From Massilia agrisoli (GTDB lineage: Bacteria; Pseudomonadota; Gammaproteobacteria; Burkholderiales; Burkholderiaceae_D), in contig NZ_JAJHPV010000006.1 of the NCBI RefSeq assembly GCF_020831365.1, forward strand, positions 1 to 64,000: a DNA stretch of 64,000 nt. The letters run 5' to 3'. The translations under genes and the position numbers were made by a program. The notes under the pieces were generated by a model. That model was not told the DNA's origin. It was given only the letters and a program-made list of their open reading frames with translations, and did no database searches. Shown here in pieces: positions 10,301 to 18,180 of the stretch (positions are counted from its first letter, which is position 1; every line of letters begins with the position of its first letter).

Positions 10301-11042
10301 TGTCCAGGTCCCCATCGATGCTGACGTTTTTGCCGAGCGTAAGGGCTGAGTTGAGCTGGACCGTCATCCCCGCATTGAACGTGATCGTGTCGTTCACTGC
10401 TGCCCAGTTCAGTGCTTCGCGCAGCGACAGCCCGCCGCCGTCGCTGGTGTCGGCTGCAAGGCTGGCGCCAAGCGTCGCATCGGCGCCGACGTCGAGCCCG
10501 GTGGTAACCGTCAGCGTTGCAAGGCTGTGCGCATACTGTTGCAAAGCCGCCGAATCGAACGGCGTGCCGTCCTCGACCGCGCCAGTGGCAATTTCGAGCT
10601 TCCAGTCGGTGCCGGCGCCGGTGCCGTTGCTGCTGGCCGCAATGTCCGCACCGGTCAGGTCGGCGAGGCGGGCGACAAACGCCGCGCCGGCGTCGCCGCC
10701 GGCCAGGTTGCAGGCATAGACCAGGATGTCGCCATCGGCTGCCACGCCGCGCCCGAGCGCAGCCAGTGCATCGGCCTGCGCGGCCAGGGTATCCGGGGCG
10801 AGGAAGGTGGTTCCCAGCCATAGCTGGCCTTCTGCGCCATGCGCGAGGATATGCACAGCGTCCACCCCGCCGTGCTCGCCCAGTGCCGCAGCCATCTGCG
10901 CGAGGCCATCCTCGCCGGCGCGCAGGTAGACCACTTGCGCGCCGGGCGACAGCTTTTGCAGCAGTACGTCCGAATCCTGGATGCGGCTGTCGACAAAGAC
11001 GACGGCGCGCGCGGTGGCGGTGGAGGCGGAAGGCTGGGTCAT
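4380..11042 (-). CDS. Giant DUF4347 / Ig-repeat / RTX / DUF4214 surface protein
   Basis: The protein has 2220 residues. In order: a DUF4347 domain (about 1-170, with VDAVHILAHGAEGQLWLG and DILVYACNLAGGDAG); a beta-helix-like segment (about 175-285); a glycine-rich region (about 290-500); ten tandem bacterial Ig-like domains (Big_12 type) of about 102 residues (541-1560); a unique linker (1560-1760); RTX calcium-binding nonapeptides such as GGSGNDTVVGG (1764-1845); DUF4214 (1897-2005); a short RTX block (2019-2060); and a second DUF4214 (2114-2214). There is no N-terminal signal peptide, and the RTX-rich C-terminus points to type I secretion. No ABC exporter, membrane-fusion protein or TolC gene is in the window. 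A good ribosome site (AAGGAA) precedes the ATG. The gene starts 19 bases after the sulfotransferase gene, so it is the last gene of a cysC-sulfotransferase-adhesin operon. Adhesion is inferred from the architecture. Confidence 0.88.
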   Translation of the reverse strand: MTQPSASTATARAVVFVDSRIQDSDVLLQKLSPGAQVVYLRAGEDGLAQMAAALGEHGGVDAVHILAHGAEGQLWLGTTFLAPDTLAAQADALAALGRGVAADGDILVYACNLAGGDAGAAFVARLADLTGADIAASSNGTGAGTDWKLEIATGAVEDGTPFDSAALQQYAHSLATLTVTTGLDVGADATLGASLAADTSDGGGLSLREALNWAAVNDTITFNAGMTVQLNSALTLGKNVSIDGDLDNNGVAEVTLDGQYKSRVINVTGGTTATLDGLVITHGLAAGNGGNGGDDALVAMGGGIYNAGTLTLNNVRVAENAASGGGGGGGVTPQYAGGGGGGGGATGTGIGGRGGDTLNASGSLGSTGAGGAGGGFLNIGGRGGTSTGGAGGAAYPGYSTGSAGGTANAGTISIGGGGGGDGYNDIGGAGGGAVGGIYNNTGAILKIIGTSVISNNAGAGGGGGGGGAGGGYTQAGGAGGVGVGAIWNKGSVLITAGNFAAMTGNVGGSGIGGTSAGTAGVSPASVANVYGDGGTINTNYVEAPTASIAVADAALAIGETSLVTITFSEAVTGFTNADLTVAGGTLGAVTSADGGVTWTATLTPAAGTTDTTNVITLDNTGIASTGGTPGVGTTNSNNYAIDTVRPTATVVVADTALKAGETSLVTITFSEAVSGFSTADLTVDNGVLTGLNSLDGGITWTATLTPAAAVADTSNVITLNNATVSDLAGNAGSASTGSNNYAIDTARPTASIVVADNALSAGETSLVTITFSEAVSGFSNSDLTVANGTLSAVSSADGGVTWTATLTPTASTVDASNIISLNNTGVSDAAGNAGTGTTDSNNYAVDTNAPTATVVVADTALAVGETSLVTITFSESVSGFDNADLAVANGTLGAVSSADGGITWTATFTPTAGVTDASNVMTLANSGVQNLAGNPGVGSTSSNNYAIDTARPTAAIVVADTALMAGESSLVTFTFSEAVSGFTTADLVVGNGAVTGLGSLDGGITWTGTLTPDAAVSDATNLVSLANTGVSDAAGNTGSGTTDSANFSVSTVRPTVAVALADSALAAGETTDVTFTFSEAVSGFDNADIAVANGTLGTVATADGGVTWTATLTPSAGVADASNAISVTNTGYTNAAGNTGSGTTSSANYTVSTVRPTVAVALSDNALKAGETATVTFTFSEAVSGFDNSDITVANGALGPVSSSDGGVTWSAVFTPAADLTDASNVISVSAAGVMNAAGNAGTGQSDSANYAIDTDRPDATVALSDSALAAGETALLTITFDQAVSGFSGASITVANGSLSGLASLDGGITWTATLTPSAATADASNVVSVNMAGLSDASGNSGSGLASSANYTVDTVRPGATVVVADNALLAGETSPVTITFSQAVTGLGLADFSVANGTLSNLASADGGVTWTATLAPTDGVDDTSNVITLDNTAYASAAGSTGTGTTSSNNYALATARPSASIVVSDAVLGIGATTTVTITFSEAVSGFTNDDLSVGSGSLSPVSSTDGGVTWVATLTPSAAVSSSGNVITLNNTGVQDASGNTGAATTSSNAYTVNTRVDRPPPVPDDTVDGVPVFSDVVTDPETGIVGTIVTVPFVPVGRSDDPSTPNRGLADIPLGIETPAGSPQVDLVVSLPAGAGLRAEGPNSLLSNAQALVDLINRIEDKTAAGSAVQQELAGQGADFLGTLGSAVVLETKTLVPTVSPGATLGQPIVITGSSATPAPGTQNATAIALVIDASGLPANAVLQLDNVDFAAIIGAATLRGGSGENFVIGDGAAQNIFLGADDDQLYGGGGNDIVGSAGGNDLLDGGSGNDTVVGGIGNDSVAGGSGHDLLQGGRSAQGGWQFFVDATGHINARHETALFAPGSSELVTVAELNHDASGLGFLDAPAQRLADLGLLYRSVFGRAPDLGGLEFWSGSDATMAEIASAFGRSAEWAAAGYDQLSDAGFVSQLYQHVLGRATDAGGAAFWVDKLAGSGAAAPLSRSEVVLAIALSDEHKAASGTVDGIAIGVATNTSETDWFAGSGDDLLEGGLGNDVLVGGDGVDTVVYGGELTGYKFLLTEGGQVQVLDRSNGDLDTLSGIENGVFAGAAADLGFTQATSAGLQQLGLLYQTLFDRAADLGGITWWAGQYSDANAAVLGFMATPEYAARYGSVSDTQLVEALYRNTGLQESDAGGIAAWESYLGSHTRAELIASWVSNDSVIDAQFGSQGLWLI
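6361..9420 (-). repeat. Ten tandem 306-bp repeats encoding Ig-like domains
   Basis: Ten consecutive in-frame units of about 306 bases each encode one Ig-like domain of about 102 residues. Each unit opens with P-[TSDG]-[AV]-x-[VI]-[AV], then ALxAGETSLVTITFSEAVSG, then a WTATLTP strand, and most close with NYAIDT or NYTVST. The units are diverged, not identical. The fixed length across all ten suggests expansion by duplication with selection on domain length. DNA phrases such as TCCGAGAAGGTGATGGTGAC recur in nearly the same form. Confidence 0.92.
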
Positions 11043-11061
11043 GGGATTCCTTGTCAGTGCG

Positions 11062-11910
11062 TTACTTTGGTACTGCTGGTTCCGGTGCAGGCGGGCGGGC
11101 GGTGATCACGCCCGCCCGGCTGTTGCTTTGGTCTTGCCAGAACGATAGCTTGCTGTACTGGGCAAACAGGTCCGGCGGCAGGATCGTTTCGCGCCTCTCG
11201 ATGCCGACGCGCGGGCGGACCTTGTGCAGGCCGTGCAGGCCCAGCGCCTCGTCAAACTCGGGAGCGTCGTAGTGCACCTGCTCGAAGTCATGCTCGAAAA
11301 CGGGCTCGCCCAGGAACTGGTACACCAGTGGCAGCACCTGCTGCGGCGCCTGCGCCAGCAGTTCGTAGTCGACCAGCAGCAGCGAGGATGCATGGTCGCC
11401 GTAGAAGGCTTCCTTGAGCGCGGTCCACGGATAGCCCACCAGGCGGTTGCGCTGGGCCAGCGTGTCCACGCGGCTGTACACGGTGTTGCGTTCGACGTCG
11501 TCGTTAAACAGCCGGGTGATCTCGAACGGGTTGGCGCGGTAGCGCCGCTCGATGCTGTCCATCACCCACGCCACATTGCGTACGCAGGCGATCACCTTGG
11601 CGCCGGGGAACATATCCATCAGGGCGGGCATTTGCGCGCACCACATGCGGTTGGTATCGAAAACGATATCCTTGTCGGTCAGGTCCGCGTAGTAGCTGTC
11701 GAATAGCCCACGCGCCAGACGGCGGCGCTGTCCGGTGGTGACCACCGGGCCGAATTCGCTGCCTGCGCCCAACTGGTTCAGCATGTTCCTGACGAGGGCG
11801 CCGACCGGGCTGGTCATGCCCGCATGGAAGCGCGGGTTCTGCCGCAGGATCGCCGCCAGCAAGGTAGAGCCAGCGCGCGGCAGGCCGGAGATAAAGTGAT
11901 ATTTCTGCAT
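11062..11910 (-). CDS. PAPS-dependent sulfotransferase family protein
   Basis: The protein has 282 residues and is a cytosolic-type sulfotransferase (Sulfotransfer_3-like). The 5'-phosphosulfate loop GLPRAGSTLLAAIL lies at residues 9-22. The 3'-phosphate-binding segment is KVIACVRNVAWVMDSIERRY near 105-125. Later family motifs LLLVDYELL and FLGEPVFEHDF are present. The family transfers sulfate from PAPS to hydroxyl or amino groups of small molecules, glycans or protein tyrosines; the acceptor here is unknown. The PAPS-making kinase gene ends 11 bases upstream, and the giant surface-protein gene begins 19 bases downstream. This order suggests that the surface protein, or a glycan on it, is the acceptor, which is inference. 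There is no signal peptide, so sulfation would occur in the cytoplasm before export. Confidence 0.88.
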   Translation of the reverse strand: MQKYHFISGLPRAGSTLLAAILRQNPRFHAGMTSPVGALVRNMLNQLGAGSEFGPVVTTGQRRRLARGLFDSYYADLTDKDIVFDTNRMWCAQMPALMDMFPGAKVIACVRNVAWVMDSIERRYRANPFEITRLFNDDVERNTVYSRVDTLAQRNRLVGYPWTALKEAFYGDHASSLLLVDYELLAQAPQQVLPLVYQFLGEPVFEHDFEQVHYDAPEFDEALGLHGLHKVRPRVGIERRETILPPDLFAQYSKLSFWQDQSNSRAGVITARPPAPEPAVPK

Positions 11911-11921
11911 TTTCCTCAGTG

Positions 11922-12521
11922 CTATTGAAGTTGATCGGCCCAGGCCGGCGGGGCGCGCGATCCTGCCTGCTGCGGTCCAAGGCCGGTGCAGGAGGAGAGT
12001 GCCAGTAATGCGCTGAGCGATGCGGGTACGCTGAGCATGCTGGTATCGAGCGTGAGCTCGGGTTCCGCCGGCGGTTCATACGGCGCCTGCACACCGGTCA
12101 GGCCAAGCGTCGCATCGCGGGCCGCGCGCGCGTACAAGCCTTTGGGGTCGCGGGCGGCGCAGGTTGCCAGCGGCGTGGAGAGGTAGACTTCGACGAAGCG
12201 GCCGGCGGGAAACAAGCGGCGGACCCGATCGCGATCGGCCGCGAACGGCGAGACAAACGCACAGATGACAACCAGCCCGGCGTCGAACATCAAGCGGGCG
12301 ACTGCGCCGGCGCGGCGAATGTTCTCATGCCGGTCGGCGGCGGAAAAACCGAGATCGGCACAAAGTCCCTGGCGCAAATGGTCGCCGTCGAGGACGAAGG
12401 CGCGCGTGCCGCGTTGCTGCAACTCGGCAAAGAGCGCCTGCGCCAGCGTGCTCTTGCCAGCGCCGGAAAGTCCGGTCATCCAGAGGCAGTAGGGCGCGGC
12501 TTCAATAGCGGAAATTGTCAT
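11922..12521 (-). CDS. cysC: Adenylyl-sulfate (APS) kinase
   Basis: This is a stand-alone APS kinase of 199 residues, which phosphorylates adenosine 5'-phosphosulfate to PAPS. The P-loop GLSGAGKST lies near residues 18-26. LDGDHLRQGLCADLGFS is the APS-binding and DGDN-like region (DGDH here). RHENIRRAGAVARL and ARDPKGLYARA are further hallmarks. A C-terminal tail of about 38 residues after LTLDT has no counterpart in typical CysC. I chose the ATG at 12521, just before the conserved core. An in-frame start at 12590 would lie between the candidate -10 and the palindrome. No CysND, CysH or CysJI gene is near, so the PAPS is more likely meant for the adjacent sulfotransferase than for assimilation. 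Confidence 0.9.
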   Translation of the reverse strand: MTISAIEAAPYCLWMTGLSGAGKSTLAQALFAELQQRGTRAFVLDGDHLRQGLCADLGFSAADRHENIRRAGAVARLMFDAGLVVICAFVSPFAADRDRVRRLFPAGRFVEVYLSTPLATCAARDPKGLYARAARDATLGLTGVQAPYEPPAEPELTLDTSMLSVPASLSALLALSSCTGLGPQQAGSRAPPAWADQLQ

Positions 12522-12535
12522 TGGACCGGCTTTGG

Positions 12536-12557
12536 GTACCGACCAATTGGGCGGTAC
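12536..12557. promoter_or_regulatory. 22-bp palindrome in the leader of the sulfation operon (candidate operator)
   Basis: GTACCGACCAATTGGGCGGTAC is a palindrome over 10 of 11 base pairs with its axis at AATT. It lies 14 bases before the chosen cysC start. A -10-like TATATT is on the minus strand at 12581-12586, so the palindrome would fall in the 5' leader. Its length and perfect dyad fit a dimeric regulator. An RNA hairpin is less likely because the loop would be very small. No -35 element is clear. Confidence 0.45.
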
Positions 12558-12664
12558 AGTAGAAATGTTAAGCGGAAAATAATATAGCACGGCGGAGCGG
12601 GCTGCGGTCGCGACTGTTACATATTGAACATTCCGATCAGAAATCCTTATGTAGGGCGGCGGAT

Positions 12665-14785
12665 TCAGTTTTGCCGCTTATCCCTCAACAGCCCAAGCAC
12701 TGCCAACGGATCGACAGGCTTCACCATGTAATGGTCGAACCCGGTCCTGAGCGATTCCGCGCCGTCGCCTGCCAGTCCGTAACCGGTAATCGCCACCAGC
12801 ATCGCTTTGCCCGCTTGCGGCATCTCACGCAGGCGCTGGGCAAGCTCCTTGCCGTCCATTCCCGGCAGGCCGATGTCGAGCAGGAAAGCGTCGAAGCTCT
12901 CCGTCGTTGCACGCGCCAGCGCCGCCTGCCCGCTGTGCTCCACCGCCACCAGGTGCCCGCTCGCTTCGAGGAACATCGCCAGCATCTGGGCGCCGTCCAC
13001 ATTGTCGTCGACAACCATCACGCGCAGCGATACGCCCGCAGCAGCCGATCCGCGCTCGGGCCACACCGGCGCCGCGGCTGCCTCTCGCTGCGCCAGCCGC
13101 GGCAGCCGCACGGTAAAGCTGCTGCCCGCATTCGCACCCGCGCTGGCCGCGGCCACGCTGCCGCCGTGCAGTTCGACCAGGCTCTTGACCAGCGCCAGGC
13201 CAAGTCCGAGCCCGCCCTGGGCGCGGTCGCTGCTGCGCTCGGCCTGGGAAAACAATTCGAATACGCTCGGAAGCAGTTCGGGCGAAATGCCGACGCCGTT
13301 GTCCGACACCTTGAGGGTGGCGTGGTCGTCTCCTGCTTCGAGCGCCACTTCAATGCGTCCATGCTCCGGCGTGTACTTGGCGGCGTTGTGCAGCAGGTTG
13401 GCCACCACCTGCACCAGGCGCTTGTAGTCGCCGCCGACTGCCACGCTGCCGGGCGCGGTCTGCACCACGCAGCGGTGCTTGCGCGCTTCCATCAGCGGCC
13501 GCACCTGTTCCATCGCATCGGCCAGGACCCGCTTGATGTCGACTTCTTCATCCTGGATGACCGCCATGCCGCTGGTGACGCGCGAGACGTCCAGCAGGTC
13601 GTCCACCAGGCCGGTCATATGGCCGACCTGGCGTGCGATCAGCGCACCGGTGCTGCGCACCCGCTCCGTGTCGAGCGTCCCGAGCTTAAGCAGTTCCGCC
13701 GCGGAGCTGATCGGCGCGAGCGGGTTGCGCAGCTCGTGCGCCAGCATCGCCAGGAACTGGTCCTTGCGGCGGTCCGCCTGCACCAGCGCGAGTTCCGCGC
13801 GCGCCCGTTCGACCGCATTCCACATGCGGTGGGCCACGTCCTCCACCAGTTCGATCTCGTCGGGCCGCCACCTGCGCGGCTTGCTGTCATTGACGATCAG
13901 GCAGCTGATGGTCGAACCCGCGCGCTGATGCGGCACCGCGATCGCCGCCCGGATGCCGAGCGCGTAAAAGGCCGGGAATATGTCCCCGGTGCTGGTGCGC
14001 AGGTCGTTCGCCATGTCATCGCAGACCCAGGTGTCGCCCTGTTCGACCGTCTTGAAATTCCTGGTGCCGAAGCTGGCGGCGGGAAAGGTGCCGACCAGCG
14101 CGACCGCGGGCGCGAACGTGTAGTTCGAATGGAGGGTCACCAGCTGCGCATCGCAGTCGTAATCGCCCGACAGTACACGGCTTGCATCGAGGTGCGTCCC
14201 CAGCAGCTCGGCGGTGGTGGCCAGGATCTGGGCCGGGTCGGTGTGCGTGCGAAGCGCGTCGGACAGGCGCAACTGAAAGGCCTGGCGCCGTTCGAGCCGG
14301 GTGCGCGCCGTGGTGTCGCGGATTACGCAGAAGGCGCCAGCGACAGTGCCGGATGCATCCCGGATCGGCGAATACGACAGCGTGAAGGTGCTTGGCTCAT
14401 CGCGCCCGTCACGGCGGATCATGCGCGGCACATCCTCGCCAATGGTGGCCTGGCCGCCGAAGGTCGACTCGATCAGCGGGCGTACCTGTGGCCACAGTTC
14501 CGGCCAGACTTGCGGAAGTGGCGCTCCCAGTGCGGCGGGGTGCTTTTTGTCGAGCAGGTAGACGTAGGCGTCGTTGTACAGGAAGGTCAGTTCCTCGCCC
14601 CACGCTACGAACATCGGAAAGCGCGAGTCGAGCATCAGCGCGACGGTGTTCCGCAGCGCCGCCGGCCAGCTGTCCGGATTCCCGACTGCTGTGCGCGACC
14701 AGTCAGTGGCGCTGAACGCCTGCCGTTGCGGATCGTTGCCTTGAAACAGGTCGTACGGGGGAGGCGGGGCGTTGGTACTGTCCAT
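12665..14785 (-). CDS. Hybrid sensor histidine kinase/response regulator
   Basis: The protein has 706 residues and no membrane segments, so it is probably a soluble sensor. In order: a PAS-like domain (about 30-165, with YNDAYVYLLDKKHPA and SYSPIRDASGTVAGAF), a GAF-like domain (about 170-330), HisKA with the phospho-acceptor in LAHELRNPL (His350), HATPase_c with NLLHNAAKYTP and GLGLGLALVKSL, and a C-terminal receiver (about 583-700) with its acceptor Asp near 635 in LLDIGLPGMDG. It has no DNA-binding output, so signalling must pass to another protein. I chose the start at 14785; the upstream extension is cysteine- and arginine-rich and unlike protein. The gene ends 143 bases before cysC on the same strand. 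Confidence 0.9.
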   Translation of the reverse strand: MDSTNAPPPPYDLFQGNDPQRQAFSATDWSRTAVGNPDSWPAALRNTVALMLDSRFPMFVAWGEELTFLYNDAYVYLLDKKHPAALGAPLPQVWPELWPQVRPLIESTFGGQATIGEDVPRMIRRDGRDEPSTFTLSYSPIRDASGTVAGAFCVIRDTTARTRLERRQAFQLRLSDALRTHTDPAQILATTAELLGTHLDASRVLSGDYDCDAQLVTLHSNYTFAPAVALVGTFPAASFGTRNFKTVEQGDTWVCDDMANDLRTSTGDIFPAFYALGIRAAIAVPHQRAGSTISCLIVNDSKPRRWRPDEIELVEDVAHRMWNAVERARAELALVQADRRKDQFLAMLAHELRNPLAPISSAAELLKLGTLDTERVRSTGALIARQVGHMTGLVDDLLDVSRVTSGMAVIQDEEVDIKRVLADAMEQVRPLMEARKHRCVVQTAPGSVAVGGDYKRLVQVVANLLHNAAKYTPEHGRIEVALEAGDDHATLKVSDNGVGISPELLPSVFELFSQAERSSDRAQGGLGLGLALVKSLVELHGGSVAAASAGANAGSSFTVRLPRLAQREAAAAPVWPERGSAAAGVSLRVMVVDDNVDGAQMLAMFLEASGHLVAVEHSGQAALARATTESFDAFLLDIGLPGMDGKELAQRLREMPQAGKAMLVAITGYGLAGDGAESLRTGFDHYMVKPVDPLAVLGLLRDKRQN

Positions 14786-14890
14786 AGGTGCGTGCTCGAG
14801 GTCGCTGCCGGAGTGGCAGGCTGAGCACGATAGCACACACGATGGAACGCGAAAGGCGCGGCGCAACGAAGCGCGCCGCGGATACAACAG

Positions 14891-15136
14891 TTACGGTTTG
14901 GCGTCGATGCCCGCTTCCAGTTCAGCAATGCGCTTTTCCAGCGCGTCGAGCTTGGCGCGGGTTTTGGCCAGCACCTGGGCCTGGATGTCGAATTCCTCGC
15001 GGGTGACCAGGTCAAGCTTGGAGAAGCCCTGGGTCATCATGGCCTTCACATTCTTCTCGATGTCCTTGGCGGGCGAACTTTCGATGGCCTGGTTGATCTT
15101 GCCTTGCAAGTCGGTGAAGAAACTATTCATGTCCAT
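14891..15136 (-). CDS. ubiK: Ubiquinone biosynthesis accessory factor UbiK (YqiC/BMFP family)
   Basis: The protein has 81 residues and is typical of UbiK. The N-terminal amphipathic helix MDMNSFFTDLQGKINQAI precedes a C-terminal coiled coil (TREEFDIQAQVLAKTRAKL to LEAGIDAKP). UbiK works with UbiJ in the soluble ubiquinone-biosynthesis complex and can bind membranes. The start at 15136 has a good ribosome site (CAGGAAATCAG); a second ATG two codons later is possible. It is transcribed away from torF, so the gap to 15385 holds divergent promoters. Confidence 0.88.
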   Translation of the reverse strand: MDMNSFFTDLQGKINQAIESSPAKDIEKNVKAMMTQGFSKLDLVTREEFDIQAQVLAKTRAKLDALEKRIAELEAGIDAKP

Positions 15137-15159
15137 CTGATTTCCTGGTGTGAGGGCGA

Positions 15160-15176
15160 TGCACCAATGGGGTGCG
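15160..15176 (+). promoter_or_regulatory. NtrC-like binding site upstream of torF-glnK-amtB
   Basis: TGCACCAATGGGGTGCG matches the NtrC dyad TGCACCA-N3-TGGTGCA at 12 of 14 dyad positions. A second half-site, TGGTGCG, lies at 15191-15197. The site is about 120 bases upstream of the sigma-54 -24 element, a normal distance for an NtrC enhancer. It is called by eye. Confidence 0.6.
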
Positions 15177-15291
15177 CGCGGGTCTTAATCTGGTGCGGTG
15201 CGGCGGGCGTCGCCGGGTACACGGCTGTGAATACATCGTAAATAAGTTCGAAAGGCAGGAAAAACAAGCCCTTGCCTGCCGAAATGCGGGC

Positions 15292-15307
15292 TGGCATGAC
15301 TCCTGCT
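15292..15307 (+). promoter_or_regulatory. Sigma-54 (RpoN) promoter of the torF-glnK-amtB operon
   Basis: TGGCATGACTCCTGCT fits the -24/-12 consensus TGGCACG-N4-TTGCW. The invariant GG and GC are correctly spaced, with one mismatch in the -12 box. Transcription would start near 15318, about 65 bases before the torF ATG. The position ahead of glnK-amtB, classic nitrogen-limitation genes, supports the call. Confidence 0.7.
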
Positions 15308-15384
15308 AAGACATACCTGACCCCCGGTCATCCGAGATTGTAATCCGCAACCGCACCATACGTTCAAATCCAAGGGAACCGCCC

Positions 15385-16480
<1,096 letters not shown>

Positions 16481-16492
16481 GGGGAACACTTA

Positions 16493-18022
16493 ATGAAAAA
16501 AACTATAACAACATGGCTGGCTGGGGCGGCATTGCTGTTCGCCTTCGCTGGCGCGCTGCCCGCCATGGCGCAGGATGTCCAGGCGCCTGAAACCGCCACC
16601 ACCGCCACCGCTACCGCCGCCGCACCCGCAGCGCCGGCAGTGGCCGCGCCCGCCGCCGAAGCCGCCGTACCTGCGGCCGAAGCCGCACCGGCCCCGGTCC
16701 CGCACAAGGGCGACACCGCCTGGATGTTCATCGCGACCATCCTCGTCGTCGTCATGGCGATTCCTGGCCTCGCCCTGTTCTACGGCGGCCTGGTCCGCTC
16801 GAAAAACATGCTGTCGGTGCTGATGCAGGTCTTCATGGTCTTCGCCGTCGTCATCGTGCTGTGGTGCGTGTACGGCTACTCGCTGGCGTTCACGGCTGGC
16901 AACGCGTTCATCGGCAGCTTCGACCGCGCACTGCTGACCGGCATCTGGGACCCTGCGCAAGGCGCGTTCGCCTATGCCGCCACCTGGAGCAAGGGCGTCG
17001 TCATTCCTGAATTCGTGTTCGTTGCCTTCCAGGGCACCTTCGCGGCCATCACCTGCGCCCTGATCGTCGGCGCGTTCGCCGAGCGCGCCAGGTTTGCGGC
17101 GGTGCTGGCTTTTGTCGTGCTGTGGTTCACCTTCAGCTACCTGCCGATCGCCCACATGGTCTGGTTCTGGACCGGTCCGGACGCCATCACCGACGCCGCC
17201 AGCGCAGCGGCGGAAGGCGCCAAGGCTGGCTGGCTGTTCCAGAAAGGTGCGCTCGACTTCGCCGGCGGTACCGTGGTGCACATTAACGCCGCCATCGCCG
17301 GCCTGGTCGGCGCCATCATGATCGGCAAGCGCATCGGCTACGGCCGTGAAGCCATGGCGCCGCACTCGCTAACGATGACGATGATCGGCGCCTCGCTGCT
17401 GTGGGCTGGCTGGTTCGGCTTCAATGCCGGCTCGGCACTGGAAGCGGGCGACATCGCCGCGCTGGCCTTCATCAACACCTTGCTCGCTACCGCTGCCGCC
17501 ACCGTCTCGTGGGTGCTGGGCGAATGGATCTTCAAGGGCAGGCCTTCGATGCTGGGCGCAGCGTCCGGCGCGGTCGCCGGCCTGGTGGCGATCACCCCGG
17601 CCTGCGGCTTCGTCGGACCGATGGGCGGCCTGGTCATCGGCCTGCTGGCCGGCATCATTTGCCTGTGGGGCGTGAACGGCCTGAAACGCCTGATCGGCGC
17701 CGACGACTCGCTCGACGTGTTCGGCGTGCACGGCGTCGGCGGTATCCTCGGCGCACTGCTGACGGCCGTGTTTGCCGCACCGTCGCTGGGCGGGCAGGGT
17801 ATCTTCGACTATGTCGCCAACAAGGCGTCGCCGGACTATTCGATCAGCGGCCAGCTGGTCACCCAGTTGTGGGCGGTGGGCACGACGATCGTCTGGTCGG
17901 CGGTGGTGTCCGTGGTCCTTTACAAGCTGGTCGACATGGTCATCGGCCTGCGCGTACCGGAAGAAGAAGAGCGCGAAGGACTGGACATTACAAGCCACGG
18001 CGAATCGGCGTACCATTCCTGA
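16493..18022 (+). CDS. amtB: Ammonium transporter AmtB
   Basis: The protein has 509 residues. A signal peptide with cleavage near AMA-QD is followed by an unusually long Ala/Pro-rich linker (about 27-70). The Amt core has about 11 membrane helices, including WMFIATILVVVMAIPGLALF, PLFYGG-like ALFYGGLVRSKNML and the VFGVHGVGGILGALL helix with its conserved His. AmtB is a trimeric channel for ammonium/ammonia and is gated by GlnK, encoded just upstream. The linker makes it longer than E. coli AmtB (about 428). Confidence 0.95.
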   Translation: MKKTITTWLAGAALLFAFAGALPAMAQDVQAPETATTATATAAAPAAPAVAAPAAEAAVPAAEAAPAPVPHKGDTAWMFIATILVVVMAIPGLALFYGGLVRSKNMLSVLMQVFMVFAVVIVLWCVYGYSLAFTAGNAFIGSFDRALLTGIWDPAQGAFAYAATWSKGVVIPEFVFVAFQGTFAAITCALIVGAFAERARFAAVLAFVVLWFTFSYLPIAHMVWFWTGPDAITDAASAAAEGAKAGWLFQKGALDFAGGTVVHINAAIAGLVGAIMIGKRIGYGREAMAPHSLTMTMIGASLLWAGWFGFNAGSALEAGDIAALAFINTLLATAAATVSWVLGEWIFKGRPSMLGAASGAVAGLVAITPACGFVGPMGGLVIGLLAGIICLWGVNGLKRLIGADDSLDVFGVHGVGGILGALLTAVFAAPSLGGQGIFDYVANKASPDYSISGQLVTQLWAVGTTIVWSAVVSVVLYKLVDMVIGLRVPEEEEREGLDITSHGESAYHS

Positions 18023-18063
18023 CCTGGCCTAAATACCCTTTCCCGCGCGAGCGGGGTGGTTCC

Positions 18064-18087
18064 AGGCGCCCCGCGGGGCGCCTTTTT
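18064..18087 (+). terminator. Intrinsic terminator after amtB
   Basis: AGGCGCCCC and GGGGCGCCT form a perfect 9-bp GC-rich stem followed by TTTTT. It lies 41 bases after the amtB stop and closes the nitrogen operon. Confidence 0.9.
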
Positions 18088-18180
18088 GCGTTCCAGCGGC
18101 GCAAAGGCCTTTAAAATGTCTTTATCGCCCCGATTTACGATTCTCATAATTATCAAAAAAGCCTGAAGGACGTCTTATCC

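Noticed and set aside
4380-11042. CRISPR-like array in the repeated region
   Set aside because: The repeat units are 306 bases, in frame and coding for Ig domains, with no short direct repeats and spacers.
12650-12662. GTAGGGCGGCGGAT resembling an arm of the 402-499 repeat
   Set aside because: The match is about ten bases, has no second arm and runs up to the kinase stop codon, so it is too short to call.
12671-14824. 717-codon plus-strand open frame opposite the hybrid kinase
   Set aside because: The minus strand encodes intact HisKA, HATPase and receiver motifs. The plus-strand product is Arg/His/Gln-rich and unlike any family.
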